Positions 9,473-19,398 of a DNA stretch of 64,000 bases are shown here, piece after piece. Positions within the stretch are counted from its first letter, which is position 1, and every line of letters starts with the position of its first letter. The position numbers and the translations under genes are program-made. The notes under the pieces are model-generated. The model was not told where the DNA came from, did no database searches, and saw nothing but the letters and a program-made list of their open reading frames with translations. Source of the DNA: CAVPMW01 sp963706515 (GTDB taxonomy: Bacteria > Chloroflexota > Anaerolineae > Anaerolineales > UBA4823); contig CAVPMW010000011.1 of NCBI GenBank assembly GCA_963706515.1, positions 1 to 64,000 of the forward strand, written 5' to 3'.

Positions 9473-9506
9473 CTAAAATTTTAAACCTTAAAACTAGAAC
9501 AAATGT

Positions 9507-9535
9507 TTGACTTAATTGATCTTCTTTGTTAGAAT
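9507..9535 (+). promoter_or_regulatory. Sigma-70-type promoter for BNR gene
   Basis: TTGACT at 9507-9512 and TAGAAT at 9530-9535 are separated by 17 bases, about 135 bases before the ATG at 9671. AGAAAGGAG precedes that start. Confidence 0.55.
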
Positions 9536-9670
9536 TATATGGTATAACTCAGCACGCAAGCAGCGCAGGACCAGCCCGGGTGAGCGTCATCACTGCCCTG
9601 CTGGGTTAGAAAATCTCATTCGTGTTCGAGCTTAGCACAGTTCGGCGCAAGCTCAGAAAGGAGCAATTTC

Positions 9671-10787
9671 ATGAGCGGTGTACGAGTATTGGTAGGCACA
9701 CGCAAGGGTGCGTTTGTCCTGACGGCGGACGGCAGCCGCAAAAAATGGGATATCAGCGGCCCACATTTTTCCGGCTGGGAGATTTACCATCTCAAGGGAT
9801 CCCCCGCTGACCCCGACCGGCTGTACGCCTCGCAGACCAGCGGCTGGTTCGGGCAGGTGATGCAGCGTTCCAATGATGGCGGCAAGACTTGGGAACCCGT
9901 CGGCAACAAGTTTGAATACGACGGCGACCCCGGCACTCACCAATGGTACGACGGGACGCAGCACCCCTGGGAGTTCAAGCGCGTCTGGTACCTGGAACCC
10001 TCCCTGAACGATCCGGAGACCGTCTATGCGGGCGTGGAAGACGCTGCCCTGTTCCGCTCGAGCGACGGCGGAGCGACCTGGCAGGAGCTGCCTGAGCTGC
10101 GCAGCGTCAAAGGCAACCTTTGGGCGCCGGGCGCGGGTGGGATGTGCCTGCATACCATCATTCAGGATCCGAGCAACCCCAAACGGCTCTTCATCGCCAT
10201 CTCTGCTGCAGGTGCGTTCCGCACGGAGGATGGCGGCGAGACCTGGCAGGCGATCAACCGCGGCCTGCAGTCCAACTTACGAGCTCCCCGATGCGGAGGC
10301 CGATGTCGGTCACTGCGTCCACGGACTCGCATTGCACCCCTCGCAGCCCGGCGTGCTGTTCATGCAGAAGCATTGGGACGTGCTGCGCACTGACGACGCG
10401 GGCGAGATGTGGCACGAGGTCAGCGGCAACTTGCCGAGCGACTTCGGATTTCCTATCTCCGTCCACCCGCACGAGCCGGAAACCGTCTACGTCGTCCCGA
10501 TCAAGAGCGACTCGGAACACTTCCCCCCCGATGGTAAGCTGCGCGTGTACCGCAGCCGGACTGGCGGAAACGAATGGGAAGCGCTCACCAAGGGCCTGCC
10601 GCAGAAGGATTGTTATGTGAACGTATTGCGCAGCGCCTTTGCGGTTGACACGCTCGATTCGAGCGGCATTTATTTTGGCACCACGGGCGGGCAGGTGTAC
10701 GCTTCCGCCGATAGCGGCGACAACTGGGCGCCCATCGTCCGCGACCTGCCCCCCGTGCTATCGGTCGAAGTCCAAACCCTGTCATGA
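9671..10787 (+). CDS. BNR/WD40-YVTN-like repeat protein (frameshifted)
   Basis: The protein is built of Asp-box repeats: SNDGGKTWEPV, SSDGGATWQEL, TEDGGETWQAI, TDDAGEMWHEV and SADSGDNWAPI, the pattern of sialidase or photosystem-assembly-type beta-propellers. There is no signal peptide, so it should be cytoplasmic. The frame breaks near 10275, and the joined protein is about 372 residues. It overlaps the start of a MoaD/ThiS-like gene (ATG at 10784). Genes of these two families are often neighbours in bacteria, but their joint role is unknown to me. Enzymatic sialidase activity is not supported by anything visible. Confidence 0.75.
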
Positions 10788-11081
10788 TCCGCGTCATGCT
10801 GCCCTATCACCTGCAAAGACTGGCAAACCTCGAGCGCGAGATTGCGCTCGAGGTCCCCAGTCCCCCGACGTTGGGCGGGGTGCTGGATGCGCTGGAAAAT
10901 CTGTTATCCGGTGCTGCGTGGGACGCTCCGCGACCAGGTCACAAAAGAACGGCGGCCGTTCATCCGCTTCTTCGCCTGCGGGGAGGATTTCTCTCTCGAC
11001 CCGCCGGATACCGAGCTGCCCGCTGAGGTGGTGCAGGGCGCACAGCCTTTTCGGATTGTGGGAGCCATGGCTGGCGGCTAG
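10784..11081 (+). CDS. MoaD/ThiS-like beta-grasp protein (frameshifted)
   Basis: A small protein of about 98 residues starting MIRVMLPYHLQRLANLEREI, with TLGGVLDALE and, after a break near 10905, YPVLRGTLRDQVTK and RRPFIRFFACGEDFS. This is a ubiquitin-like beta-grasp pattern of the MoaD/ThiS superfamily. The C-terminus ends in Gly-Gly just before the stop at 11079-11081, as in sulfur carriers, where the tail is activated as a thiocarboxylate. The terminal GG is visible in the reconstructed frame. It is translationally coupled to the BNR gene. Confidence 0.65.
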
Positions 11082-11166
11082 GGAGGTAGCATTTTTGGAT
11101 AACCCGAGGGCATCACCCGCGGTTTGGTCCATATGATCAAGATCATTGCTCTAGGAGCGAAACCGG

Positions 11167-11727
11167 ATGCAAAAAATTACCCCATTCTTGTGGTTCGATG
11201 ATCAGGCTGTGAAGTTTTAAATTTTTACACTCCTCCATTTTTATGAAGGATTCATCAAAGATTGTCTCGCGGCACGAGAAGCTGGCCCTGGAAAACCTGG
11301 ACGCCGAGGAGCTGCGAATTTTTACACTCCATTTTTGGACAAGATTGTCTCGCTGGCGCTATGGAGAAGCTGGCCCTGGAAAGCCGGGACAGTGATGACC
11401 GCCACATTCCAGCTCGCCGGGCAAGAATTCGTAGCCTTGAACGGTGGACCGAATTTAAGTTCACGGAAGCTATCTCGTTCTACGTGCACTGTGAGTCGCA
11501 GGAGGAAGTGGATTATTTCTGGGAAAAGCTCACCGCAGGTGGAGAAGAAGGACCCTGTGGCTGGCTTAAAGATAAATTTGGCGTATCATGGCAGATCGTT
11601 CCCAATGTGATTGGCTGAGCTGATGGGCGATCCGGATGCTGCGAAAGCGGGCAGGGTCACGCAAGCCATGCTCCAGATGAAGAAGATTGACATCGCCAGG
11701 CTGTGGCAAGCTTACGAACAAGGATAG
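11167..11727 (+). pseudogene. VOC family (PhnB-like) protein, disrupted by internal duplication
   Basis: The start MQKITPFLWFDDQAVKF and the later VMTATFQLAGQEFVALNGG, FTEAISFYVHC and FGVSWQIVPNVIGELMGD are hallmarks of PhnB-like glyoxalase/VOC proteins. Between 11215 and 11390 the frame is destroyed: ATTTTTACACTCC occurs at both 11221 and 11318, followed each time by related sequence containing GATTGTCTCGC and GAAGCTGGCCCTGGAAA. This is an imperfect tandem duplication of about 97 bp with extra indels. A further break lies near 11610. The C-terminus ends RLWQAYEQG at 11727. Confidence 0.7.
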
Positions 11728-11735
11728 GACTGTAT

Positions 11736-12086
11736 ATGCCAGAAATGACCGTAGATGATTTCGTAAGAACGAAGGTTTTACCCGAGCTTCAGCCGGTGGT
11801 GGCAATGATCCGGGAGCTGATGAAAGAATGCGCGCCGGGTGTGCAAGAAATCATCAGCTATGGAATCCCCGCTTACAAAGCAAAGCGGATCATTGCAGTA
11901 ATCAGCCCGACCAAGAAAGACATCACCTTTTCCTTTTCGCGCGGCGCGCAGTTTGAGGACCGCTACGGTCTGCTCAAGGGCGTTGGAAAAAGCTCCAAGC
12001 ACGTAAAAATCAAGGATGTCCCCAGCGCGAACAAAGACGCCCTGCGCTACTACATCCAGCAGGCACTGGAGTTCGACGAGAAATAA
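11736..12086 (+). CDS. DUF1801 (YdhG-like) protein
   Basis: An intact 116-residue protein starting MPEMTVDDFVRT. LMKECAPGVQEIISYGIPAYK is the signature region of the DUF1801/YdhG fold, and the C-terminal KHVKIKDVPSANKDALRYY completes the domain. Such proteins are small, cytoplasmic and of unclear function. The ATG at 11736 is preferred to an upstream alternative at 11703, which overlaps the VOC gene. The gene begins 8 bases after the VOC remnant ends. Confidence 0.75.
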   Translation: MPEMTVDDFVRTKVLPELQPVVAMIRELMKECAPGVQEIISYGIPAYKAKRIIAVISPTKKDITFSFSRGAQFEDRYGLLKGVGKSSKHVKIKDVPSANKDALRYYIQQALEFDEK

Positions 12087-12140
12087 GCGCGGCCTTGATT
12101 TGGAGTGACCTTCTTGCAGCACGCAAGAGAGGCGGGCTGC

Positions 12141-13642
12141 CTAATGGTGCGCTTGCCGCAGCTTCTGCAAAGTCCCTGGGGACATTTTATAGACGTCCGC
12201 CAACAGCCTGCCTTCGAATCTGAACTGCTTGTCTGGAGGGTGCTGCTTCCTCCAGAAGAGCTCCTTCGCCCTCAAATCTCTTTCCCAGATGTTCTGCGTG
12301 TTATAGACGTAAATGAAATATCCTGCTTTGATCAGATTATATTTATAAGGGATGTAATATCTGGACAGCCTCTCGTCTTCATTAGTCACATAATTCTCAG
12401 AGCTATTCTGGGAGGCCAGGTACTCAGCAATCCCTTCCCAATTTCTATAATATGGGAATCCATAAATCCGCAGCAAGTAGCCTGGTTCGATTCCTCCAAT
12501 CGTCCAAAACAGGATCCTTCTTTTTTCAAACGGATATTCTGGGGTGTGGTCCACAAAAATCAGGTGGGATATCGCAGCCAATGCCATGAATATGACCGCA
12601 ATCCAGACTGCATTTAGAACTCTCCCCCAGCTCTCCCCAGCAATCCGGTTCACCATTTGTTCCAGCGACCTCCACGCCGAAGGCCGCCAGTATCGTGGCA
12701 GGCAGGACATAATTGTAGATATGTGTCCCAGGCTCGTTGACGATTACCTCCAAAATAAACCAGGTTATTGCGAACCAGGCCAGGGGTAAGACAACTCTTT
12801 TGGGTCTCGTCAGAGCTAAGAGGCACAATCGCAACGTAGATATAGATCCCCAGGATGGGGTTGTATAGATTAAAGTTGCGTATCGAGCTGGGCAGCAGCT
12901 GGGCGGCTTCCAACCCTACGATCCTATCCTGTAAATATCCCATACCGCTGACCGCTATCATCTTATACAGTAAGGGAACGTAGTAGCTCGCCAGCAGGAT
13001 TGCGCCCCCTAAAAAGGCAACGAGCAAGTACCTCAGGCGCACCGCCGATGGTCTACCGCGATTCTGAAGGTACCAGCGGGCAAGCAGGTACACAGCCGCG
13101 GGAGCGATGAAGACGCCATCATAGTGGAAGAACAGGGCGGCCGTCCAAAAAAATACCCCGAGATAGATGCCGCGATATCTCCAGGGTTCCCCTTGAAGCG
13201 CCAGCGAAAAGCAGTATAAGGTCAGGATCGAAAAGAGGATGATAAACGGCTGGTATTGGACGATGCGCATGAGGCCCACGAAGAGGCCATTGATCGAGAG
13301 GAACAGCGCTGCGTATACGGCGATCTTTTTACCGTAGTGCAGCCGCACCAACCGGTAGAAGAAAAAGATAGCTGTGATGCCAGCCAGGGCAAACGGCAGG
13401 CGCGCCAGAAACTCATTCTGGAAAGTCGGATTGATGAAGTGGGTCAGGTAAGTTACCAGGTATTCTCCTGGACCCTTGTTTTTAGAAAAAAGAAAACCAA
13501 TAATATTTTGACCCGGTTTGAGCAGCCACAAGGCTTTGCTCTCGTCGCCCTGGTAATCTGAATATCCCAGGTTCACCAGGCGCAGCCACAGGGTGACGAA
13601 GATCAAAAAAAGTATTGGGACTAACCCGACCCTGGCTTTCAT
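12141..13642 (-). CDS. GT39-type membrane glycosyltransferase (frameshifted)
   Basis: A polytopic membrane protein of about 500 residues. The N-terminus has a transmembrane helix followed by LGYSDYQGDESKALWL, with the acidic Asp/Glu of the first luminal loop typical of dolichyl-phosphate-mannose or ArnT-like enzymes. Helices then repeat through FALAGITAIFFFYRLV, LLVAFLGGAILLASYY and LAWFAITWFILEVIV. Frames break near 12820 and 12665. The family transfers a sugar from a lipid carrier to protein or lipid acceptors. Acceptor and donor cannot be told from sequence. The gene stands alone, converging with DUF1801. Confidence 0.75.
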
Positions 13643-13809
13643 TGTCTTACGGACTGTTTTCTTTCCTCCCCAGCCTAATTATAAATGTGGAGTGATTTTT
13701 ACAAAGTCTCAATCTGAGGATTTGCCACCAAACCGGTGCTTTATCCAGACTCGAAGTTGCCTGCGGCAGCTTCGCCCGTCCTCCTCGATGGGTCGGGCAG
13801 AAAAAAACC

Positions 13810-13861
13810 AGAAAAAAAGGTCACCCGGCGGCGAAATCGCCGCCGGGTGACCTTTTTTTCT
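13810..13861. terminator. Long perfect hairpin, bidirectional terminator
   Basis: A perfect 24-bp stem (13810-13833 and 13838-13861), loop AAAT, with an A-run and a T-run at the base and a GC-rich top. It follows the end of the leftward DNA glycosylase gene and precedes the glycosyltransferase gene. Confidence 0.75.
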
Positions 13862-13910
13862 GTATTTCACCTCCTCCAAAGGCATAAGCTATGGGAGGGG
13901 TGTCGATCAA

Positions 13911-15108
13911 TTACAAGGCTGCTTCGAGCAAAGCGGTGAATTCAGGGGGGTCGGACTGGCGGATGACGAGGTCAGGCGTCCCGTGCCAGCCTGCCAGGCG
14001 ATGCAGGGCGGCAGCGAGGTCGGCGACCAGCTCTGTAGTCATTGAAACACCCGGCTCCAGGTGCAGCGCCTTGATCTCGAAAATCCCTTGCGACCGGTGA
14101 GCCTTGGCGTCCAACCGGCCGATGAGCCGGCCGCGGTGCAGGATGGGCAGGGTGAAATAGCCGTAGCGGCGCTTCGCCGCGGGAGTGTAGCACTCGATCA
14201 TATAGTCGAAATCGAACAGCTCGCGCGCCCGCTTCCGGTCCGATACCAGTGGATCGAAAGGGGAGAGCAGCGTGGTGAGGGTTGGTTCCCGACCGTTCGC
14301 CGCCTCTTCGAGCAGGTCGAGGCGGTCGGGATGGACGTAAGCAGGTCCTGCAAACCCCTCTATCTCCACCCGCTGGAGCTGGCTCTCCGCGGCGAGCGCC
14401 TCCAGCCGCCGGGGCATGTCCTTCTTCGGCTGGCGGAAGTACTCTGAAATCCATGCCGGCAAAGCTACCCCGAGGGCGCGCACCGCTCGCAGGGTTAAGC
14501 TGCGGTGAGCTTCTTCAGTAGAGAGTGCCGCGGCATCGTCCCAGCCCGGCAGAACCCGCTCGCGCAGGTCGTACACGCGCTGGAATTTTTGGCGGCGGGC
14601 GATCATGACCTCACCGGTCAGGAGCATGGTCTCCAGAGCGTCCTTTTCCTCTTTCCAGTTCCACCAGCCGCCGGACGAGTGGTTCTTATTTTCGAACTCG
14701 ATCGAGCGCACTGCCCCATTTTCGCGCAGGTGAGTGCGCACCCGCTCCATAATTTCGGGGTTTTCTTCAGCCCATTGCACCGCCCATTTCTCCGGCCAGG
14801 CCCCATCTTTGCCGGCATCCAGCATGCGGCGCCGGTATATGGGGTAATCTTCGATGGGCAGGAAGCACATGGCGTGCGCCCAATATTCGAACAAGGCGCC
14901 CTCGGCTAACAGCTCGTCCAGCCATTCCTGCCGAAAATCGCCCAACCGGCCCCACAGCACCAGGTAAGGGCTGCGCGCAACGACATGGATCGTATCGATC
15001 TGCAGAAGTCCCATGCGGCGCACTGCTGTCGAGAATATCGGCCTTGACTGCCTGCCGGACTGGGGGATGGTCGAGGCCTTGCGCCGCCAGTATCACCTGG
15101 CGAGCCAT
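13911..15108 (-). CDS. AlkX/YcaQ-type DNA crosslink glycosylase (frameshifted)
   Basis: A winged-helix DNA glycosylase of the HTH_42 (AZL) family, about 398 residues. Near the N-terminus GLLQIDTIHVVARSPYLVLW contains Gln-Ile-Asp, matching the QxD catalytic motif of the AlkX (YcaQ) branch that unhooks interstrand crosslinks, rather than the QxQ of the AlkZ branch. Other family segments are FEYWAHAMCFLP, LLSPFDPLVSDRKRARELF, YGYFTLPILHRGRLIGRLD and KAHRSQGIFEIKALHLE. One frame break near 15040 separates the first 25 or so residues (MARQVILAAQGL). The product acts in the cytoplasm in base-excision repair. Confidence 0.85.
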
Positions 15109-15222
15109 TTGGATTGAAATCCTGTCCGTAAGAGCCTCCTCGATATCTATCCGTTCTTCAGCGGTGGGGATACTTCATTAGCGGGATATTCTATCAGAAC
15201 AAGAGTTTTTGCGAGCCTCGCC

Positions 15223-15759
15223 TCAGCAGGCATCCACCCAGTCTTTGAAATCCCAGGCGGATAGAGTGTGGCGCAGCTCCGACTTGCTGTGCAGATCGAG
15301 CTTGTACAATACGTTGCGGATGTGCGTCGCCACGGTCATGGGTGAAATCTGCAGCCGGGCGGCGATCTGGCGGTTGGTGTAATTCAGGCAAGTCAGAGCG
15401 ACCACCTGCTGTTCACGGTAAGAAAGGGAGTTCCAATAACGCAGCCTGATCTCGTTCGCATCTTTTTGCAGCAGGGCCAGGGAAAGCAGGTCGGCAGTTA
15501 CTTCGTCCTCAGAGCGCTGCTCGCGGATCGCCAGATCCCTCACCGCCTGGAGCAGCTCGGTATCGAATTGATAAACCCGGTCAGTTGAGTGCAGCAAGCC
15601 CAGGTTGGAAAACAAGCCTCGCCACAAAGACTGCAACATATTACTCATTTCAGCTGCCAGAGTACGCGGGTCAATGGATACCCTCGCGTGGCGGAAGGGC
15701 CACATTGAAGAATACAAAATTTGTTCGCTCATATTATACCAGAACATTAGTTCTGTCAT
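15223..15759 (-). CDS. LuxR-type helix-turn-helix regulator
   Basis: A 178-residue protein with a C-terminal LuxR/GerE DNA-binding domain: SLSYREQQVVALTCLNYTNR, QIAARLQISPMTVATHIRN, VLYKLDLHSKSELRH. No receiver or ligand-binding domain is obvious in the N-terminal part. The longer ORF would begin inside a terminator hairpin (15805-15834), so a start at 15759 (MTELMFW) or 15732 is preferred. It lies downstream of the nuclease gene on the same strand but beyond that hairpin, so it is probably a separate unit. Confidence 0.75.
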   Translation of the reverse strand: MTELMFWYNMSEQILYSSMWPFRHARVSIDPRTLAAEMSNMLQSLWRGLFSNLGLLHSTDRVYQFDTELLQAVRDLAIREQRSEDEVTADLLSLALLQKDANEIRLRYWNSLSYREQQVVALTCLNYTNRQIAARLQISPMTVATHIRNVLYKLDLHSKSELRHTLSAWDFKDWVDAC

Positions 15760-15804
15760 AGCCTTTTTTAATATTGTTGAAATTATGCATTTAAAAGAAT
15801 AAAC

Positions 15805-15834
15805 CCGAAAATGGGGGTAAACCCCCATTTTCGG
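15805..15834. terminator. Perfect hairpin terminator after nuclease operon
   Basis: CCGAAAATGGGGG (15805-15817), loop TAAA, and its exact complement at 15822-15834. The stem begins 11 bases after the nuclease stop and can end the WYL-HerA-nuclease transcript. Confidence 0.75.
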
Positions 15835-15844
15835 TCCGACACTG

Positions 15845-16718
15845 CTACTCCCACTCTAATTCGCGCGCCAGATCGGCCAGCGTCCGCGTCCCGGATTTCT
15901 TCTTGCCGGTCATCTTCTCCGCACCCTTTTTTGCGACGATGCGTTTGGCGATGATGTCTGCCAGCACGGTATCCGGGAGATTTTTGGGCTGCTGCGCCTG
16001 CCACTCCATCGCCCGCTGGCCCGGCTCGCAGATCTCCAGGAAAGGGCAGTAGCGGTGCGACCAGTGGTCAGGCGGCGGTGTATCCTCCAGGGCAGCCGGT
16101 CATTCTCCAGGCCCTCCAGCATGGATTTCACCCGCGCCAGCAGTTCGGCCATGCTTTCCGGGTCAGCATACACTTCGAAGGCCAGGTGATCCAGCGTGTC
16201 GCGGTTCTCGTAATAGATGATGGCGCCCTGGAGCGGGATTGCCCCCTGGAAATAGACCTCCAGGCCCCACAGGTAGATCTGCGCCTGGCGGATGTGTTCC
16301 TCTTTGGGCACATTGGCCGCCCGGATCACATCGAACTCGTGCGAGGCGGTCGTCTTGAATTCCAACGCCCAGAAGCCGGCGGCCGATTCCTGTGCAACCT
16401 GGTCGGGCCGGGCGTACAGGATGCCGTCGCAGAAGCCGTGGATGCGGTACTCGGGCACTTCGAAGAAGACTTCCTGCCCCAGGCAGGCGCGTCCCAGGGC
16501 GCGCTGCAGGCGGCGGTGGCTGTCGGTGCCGACGGACAGGATGCGCCCGACGCGGGCATCCAGCGGCGGCTTGGGCTCGCCGCGCAGCTCGAAAGCCACG
16601 TAGAGCAGGCAGCCCCGCGCCAGCGAGGAGGGCTTGATGTACGGCTCTTTGGGCAGGCTTTGCGGGTCGATCTGCAGCAAGTCGCGGGCGTAACGGCCGC
16701 TGCGCCAGATGTTTTCAT
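15845..16718 (-). CDS. PD-(D/E)XK (RecB/Cas4-like) nuclease (frameshifted)
   Basis: The reconstructed protein is about 290 residues. RecB-type motifs are visible in order: His in DSHRRLQR (about 60), Asp in HGFCDGIL (about 93), ALEFKTTA with the E-x-K pair (about 118) and QAQIYLWGLE with the Gln of motif QhxxY (about 145). A Cys near the N-terminus (ARGCLL) and YCPFLEICEPG near the C-terminus suggest an iron-sulfur cluster as in Cas4 or AddB. A break near 16075 hides the last 75 residues. The ATG at 16718 overlaps the HerA stop as ATGA, with a probable missing base in the following A-run. Expected to cleave DNA with the neighbouring ATPase. Confidence 0.75.
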
Positions 16719-18344
16719 ACTGTTTCCCTTTCTTGCAGCTCGCTGCGGAAGAAGTAGCGCGTCTCGCCGGCGGTATTCACGCCTTCCAGCGGGTCGACGG
16801 CGAAGATCAGCGGGTACTGGGCGGTGACGTTGCCGATCGCCAGGGCGTGGCGCTGCCGCAGCCGGCGCACGAAGGCAGCCATGGTCTCGTAATCGGTGGC
16901 AGCCCCGCGGCTGACGTGCCGCACGTCATCCTCGAAGGGGATGCGCAGCAGGAACAGGTTATCCGCCTGGCGCAGCACGGCTTCGTCCAGCCCGTGGATC
17001 ATGTTGGTGACGAAGAAGCTGGTGATACCCAGGTGGCGGGCGCGGGTCACGATGTAATCGATGCTCTGCCGCGAGACGTACAGGTGCGCTTCTTCAAAAA
17101 AGATAAAAGGGAAACCGATGGGTGTCGTGCTCGATCTCCCACAGGCACAGGTCTTTGACCAGCTCGATGATCGCCTGCACGAAGCCCTCGCGCGCCAGAT
17201 TGGACAGGGACGACATGTCGATCACCAGCGCCCCGCCGGCGCGGACCTGGCGGTAGGCCTTGCCCAGCGAGGCCGCCTCGGATGCCGAGCGGGCGAAGAT
17301 GTGCGTATTCTTGAGCGCATCCAGGCGTGAGCGGATGGCATGGTTGATGACCGTCGCGCTCGAGCCCCCGCCGAATTCGTTCTCCTCCGCCATCTGGATG
17401 AGCTGGTCCAGGCCCATGTACGGCACGCTGCGGCCGTCTCGCTCCATGGCTTCGGCTTCCTCCCACAGGCGCGCCAGCCGGTTCTCAAAGTGCAAGGCCG
17501 ATACTTCCGGCAGGCCGAAGCGTTGGAGCAGCGTCATCAGCGGCGCCAGGCCGAACTGCCGCACCCCCAGGCGGAAGTTGCCCCCGGCTTCCAGGTGGAC
17601 GATGCCCCGCCGGATGATCTTCCCCGCTGCGCGGGTCGATTTCAGCTTTGGGCAGGTGGATGTACTCGCGGTTGATATCGAACACCAGGCAGGGCGCCCC
17701 GTGCTCGATGAGCTGCAGCAGGATGACTTTCGCCAGGTGCGATTTGCCGCTGCCTTTCACGCCGGTGATCACGTTTACCTTCTCCAGGTCTTGCCCTTCG
17801 ACTTCGAAAGCTATGCCCACCCAACGTCCAGCCCAGGTTCAGCGGGTGCCCCAGGTCGCGCGTGGCGTTGGCGAAGACTTCCTCGTCGGGTGTGCGGAAA
17901 ATGTCCGCATCCCGGGCAGGGATCCAGCCATCCCATTGTTCCCAAAGCTGGCTGGTCTGCCGGGACGGTCTTGCGGATCTTCGCCAGGGCTACTTTGATG
18001 TTCCCCAGCTCTGCCGAGCGCCCGTTTCCCCCGGTTTGGACGAACAGGCGGTACCCGATGGCTTCCAGCAGGGGCGCATCCAACGGCTCGGGACCCAGCA
18101 GGTTGAGCATTTGTTCCTGCACCAGGCTGGGGTAAGACGCCGAGCGGAAGGCGATCACCTGGGCGATCACGCTGCGCCCGGTTTCGCGTTCCCGCAGGGT
18201 CAGGGTCTCGCCCACGCGCAGGTCGATCTCACGCGGGATAAAAAGCAGCTCGACCAGGTCGCCGTCGATGCGGTACACCTGCAGGTTGAGCGGCTCCTGG
18301 CGGCTGCCGTTCGATTTGCCGGGTTTATTCGATTTAGGTTTCAT
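16715..18344 (-). CDS. HerA/DUF87-type ATPase (frameshifted)
   Basis: The reconstructed protein is about 540 residues. The N-terminal beta-barrel-like part contains VELLFIPREIDLRVGETL. The Walker A motif is TGVKGSGKSHLAK (about 195) and Walker B is FIFFEEAHLYVSRQ (about 416), followed by RARHLGITSFFVTNM, the sensor/arginine region of HerA/FtsK translocases. Frames break near 17945, 17818, 17630 and 17095; the last is an extra T in a T-run. HerA-class hexamers pump DNA and usually pair with a nuclease such as NurA. Here the partner is the PD-(D/E)XK nuclease that starts within its stop codon. The start ATG at 18344 lies one base after the WYL stop. Confidence 0.8.
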
Positions 18345-18345
18345 G

Positions 18346-19320
18346 TCAGGCGGCCGCCACGACCGGGGTACGATACTGTTCCGCAGCCTGCTGGAGCTCA
18401 GCGGCGATGCGCTCTCTCAGCCATTCAGGGGCGATGACTTCGACCTGCGCCCCCCAGCTGCGGATCCAGGGCTGCATCTCCAGCGGCTCGGAGACCTGCA
18501 CCTGCAGCAGGCAGCCGCCGTCGGGAGCTGCCTGGATGTGTTGGGAGGGATGCCATTGGCGTTCCTCGACGAAGGGTTTGGCTGCAGGCTGTAAAGCGCA
18601 AGATGACTTCGCTCACCTGATCGCCGGACATGATCCCCCAGCTGCCGGCCAGGTGTGCTTCCGGGTCGAAGTCCGGCGGGATGGTGTAGAGCTCGTCCAG
18701 CAGCTGGGCGCTCTCCAGCCGCGCCAGCTTGAAGGTGCGGATTTCGCCCGCCCAATCGTCCTGGCAGATGATGTAAATGCCCGATGCCGTCGGCTCCAGG
18801 GCATAGGGGGCGATGATCCGCTGGCGCAGCTCGCCGCTCCTGGGCGAACGGTAGGCGATCTTGACTTTGCGCCCGCTGCCCCAGCCTTCGGCGATGGTTT
18901 CAAGGACGGCTACCTGGCAGGGTTATGTCGATAAGCTTCTACACGCTCAGCGGCCCGCTTCAGGTGCGCGCTGGGGATATCCGGCAAGGTGGTTGCCAGG
19001 CGGCGCAGGGCGGCAATGACGTGCGGATTGCGCTCGTCCAGGGTGCGCGCCAGCAGCAGGCCGGCCAGCACCAGCGCGATGGCCTCCTGATAAGACAGTC
19101 GCACAGTCGCCAGGTAGCGCGTGCGGTTGAGGCCAAAGCGCCCATCCTGCTGCCAGAGTGGGACGCCCTGCGCGGAGAGGAAATCGATATCCCGATAGAC
19201 CGTGCGGCGATTTACCAGTAATTGAGAGGCAAGCTCGGCGACGCTCAGGCCGTCCTGCGAAAGCAGGAGCAGCTCTTCGAGCTGGCGCAGCCGGGCCGTG
19301 CGGTTTGCCAGACGCGACAT
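18346..19320 (-). CDS. WYL-domain transcriptional regulator (frameshifted)
   Basis: The N-terminal HTH reads LSVAELASQLLVNRRTVYRD with a wing GVPLWQQDGRFGL. After a break near 18910 the WYL-type ligand domain follows: KIAYRSPRSGELRQRIIAPY, LEPTASGIYIICQDDW and GEIRTFKLARLES, the pattern of WYL proteins with IYI in place of WYL. A second break lies near 18600. WYL regulators often repress defence or DNA-repair genes and sense nucleic acid or nucleotides. It is the first gene of a three-gene operon and has a 26-bp dyad directly upstream (19338-19363), which suggests autorepression. Confidence 0.8.
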
Positions 19321-19337
19321 AAACACCACCAATTAAT

Positions 19338-19363
19338 AGAACGATTGTTCCTATAATCATTCT
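19338..19363. promoter_or_regulatory. Inverted-repeat operator candidate for the WYL operon
   Basis: AGAACGATTGT (19338-19348), spacer TCCT, ATAATCATTCT (19353-19363). The arms are inverted repeats matching at 9 of 11 positions. The dyad lies 17 to 43 bases before the WYL start at 19320. A second dyad, TGTGAC-7-GTCACA, lies at 19374-19392. Confidence 0.5.
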
Positions 19364-19398
19364 ACCACAGGGGTGTGACAGGTAAGGTCACAATTAAG

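Larger units (their letters stand above)
9204..9670. other. Intergenic region with MITE and promoter
   Basis: No gene. It holds upstream DNA of the leftward beta-helix gene, a 112-bp MITE with target duplication (9345-9472) and a promoter for the BNR-repeat gene (9507-9535). Confidence 0.6.

Noticed and set aside
9671..10787. Functional exo-sialidase
   Set aside because: Only Asp-box repeats are seen; no signal peptide and no Arg triad or catalytic Tyr/Glu arrangement could be identified.
15828..16004. Small ORFs and long start of the LuxR gene across the 15.8-kb hairpin
   Set aside because: They begin inside a terminator stem or in the wrong frame of the nuclease gene.
15845..16718. Cas4-like nuclease taken as part of a CRISPR system
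   Set aside because: No cas1, cas2, effector gene or repeat array is visible in the window; the partner is a HerA-type ATPase, so the RecB/Cas4 similarity is only at fold and motif level.
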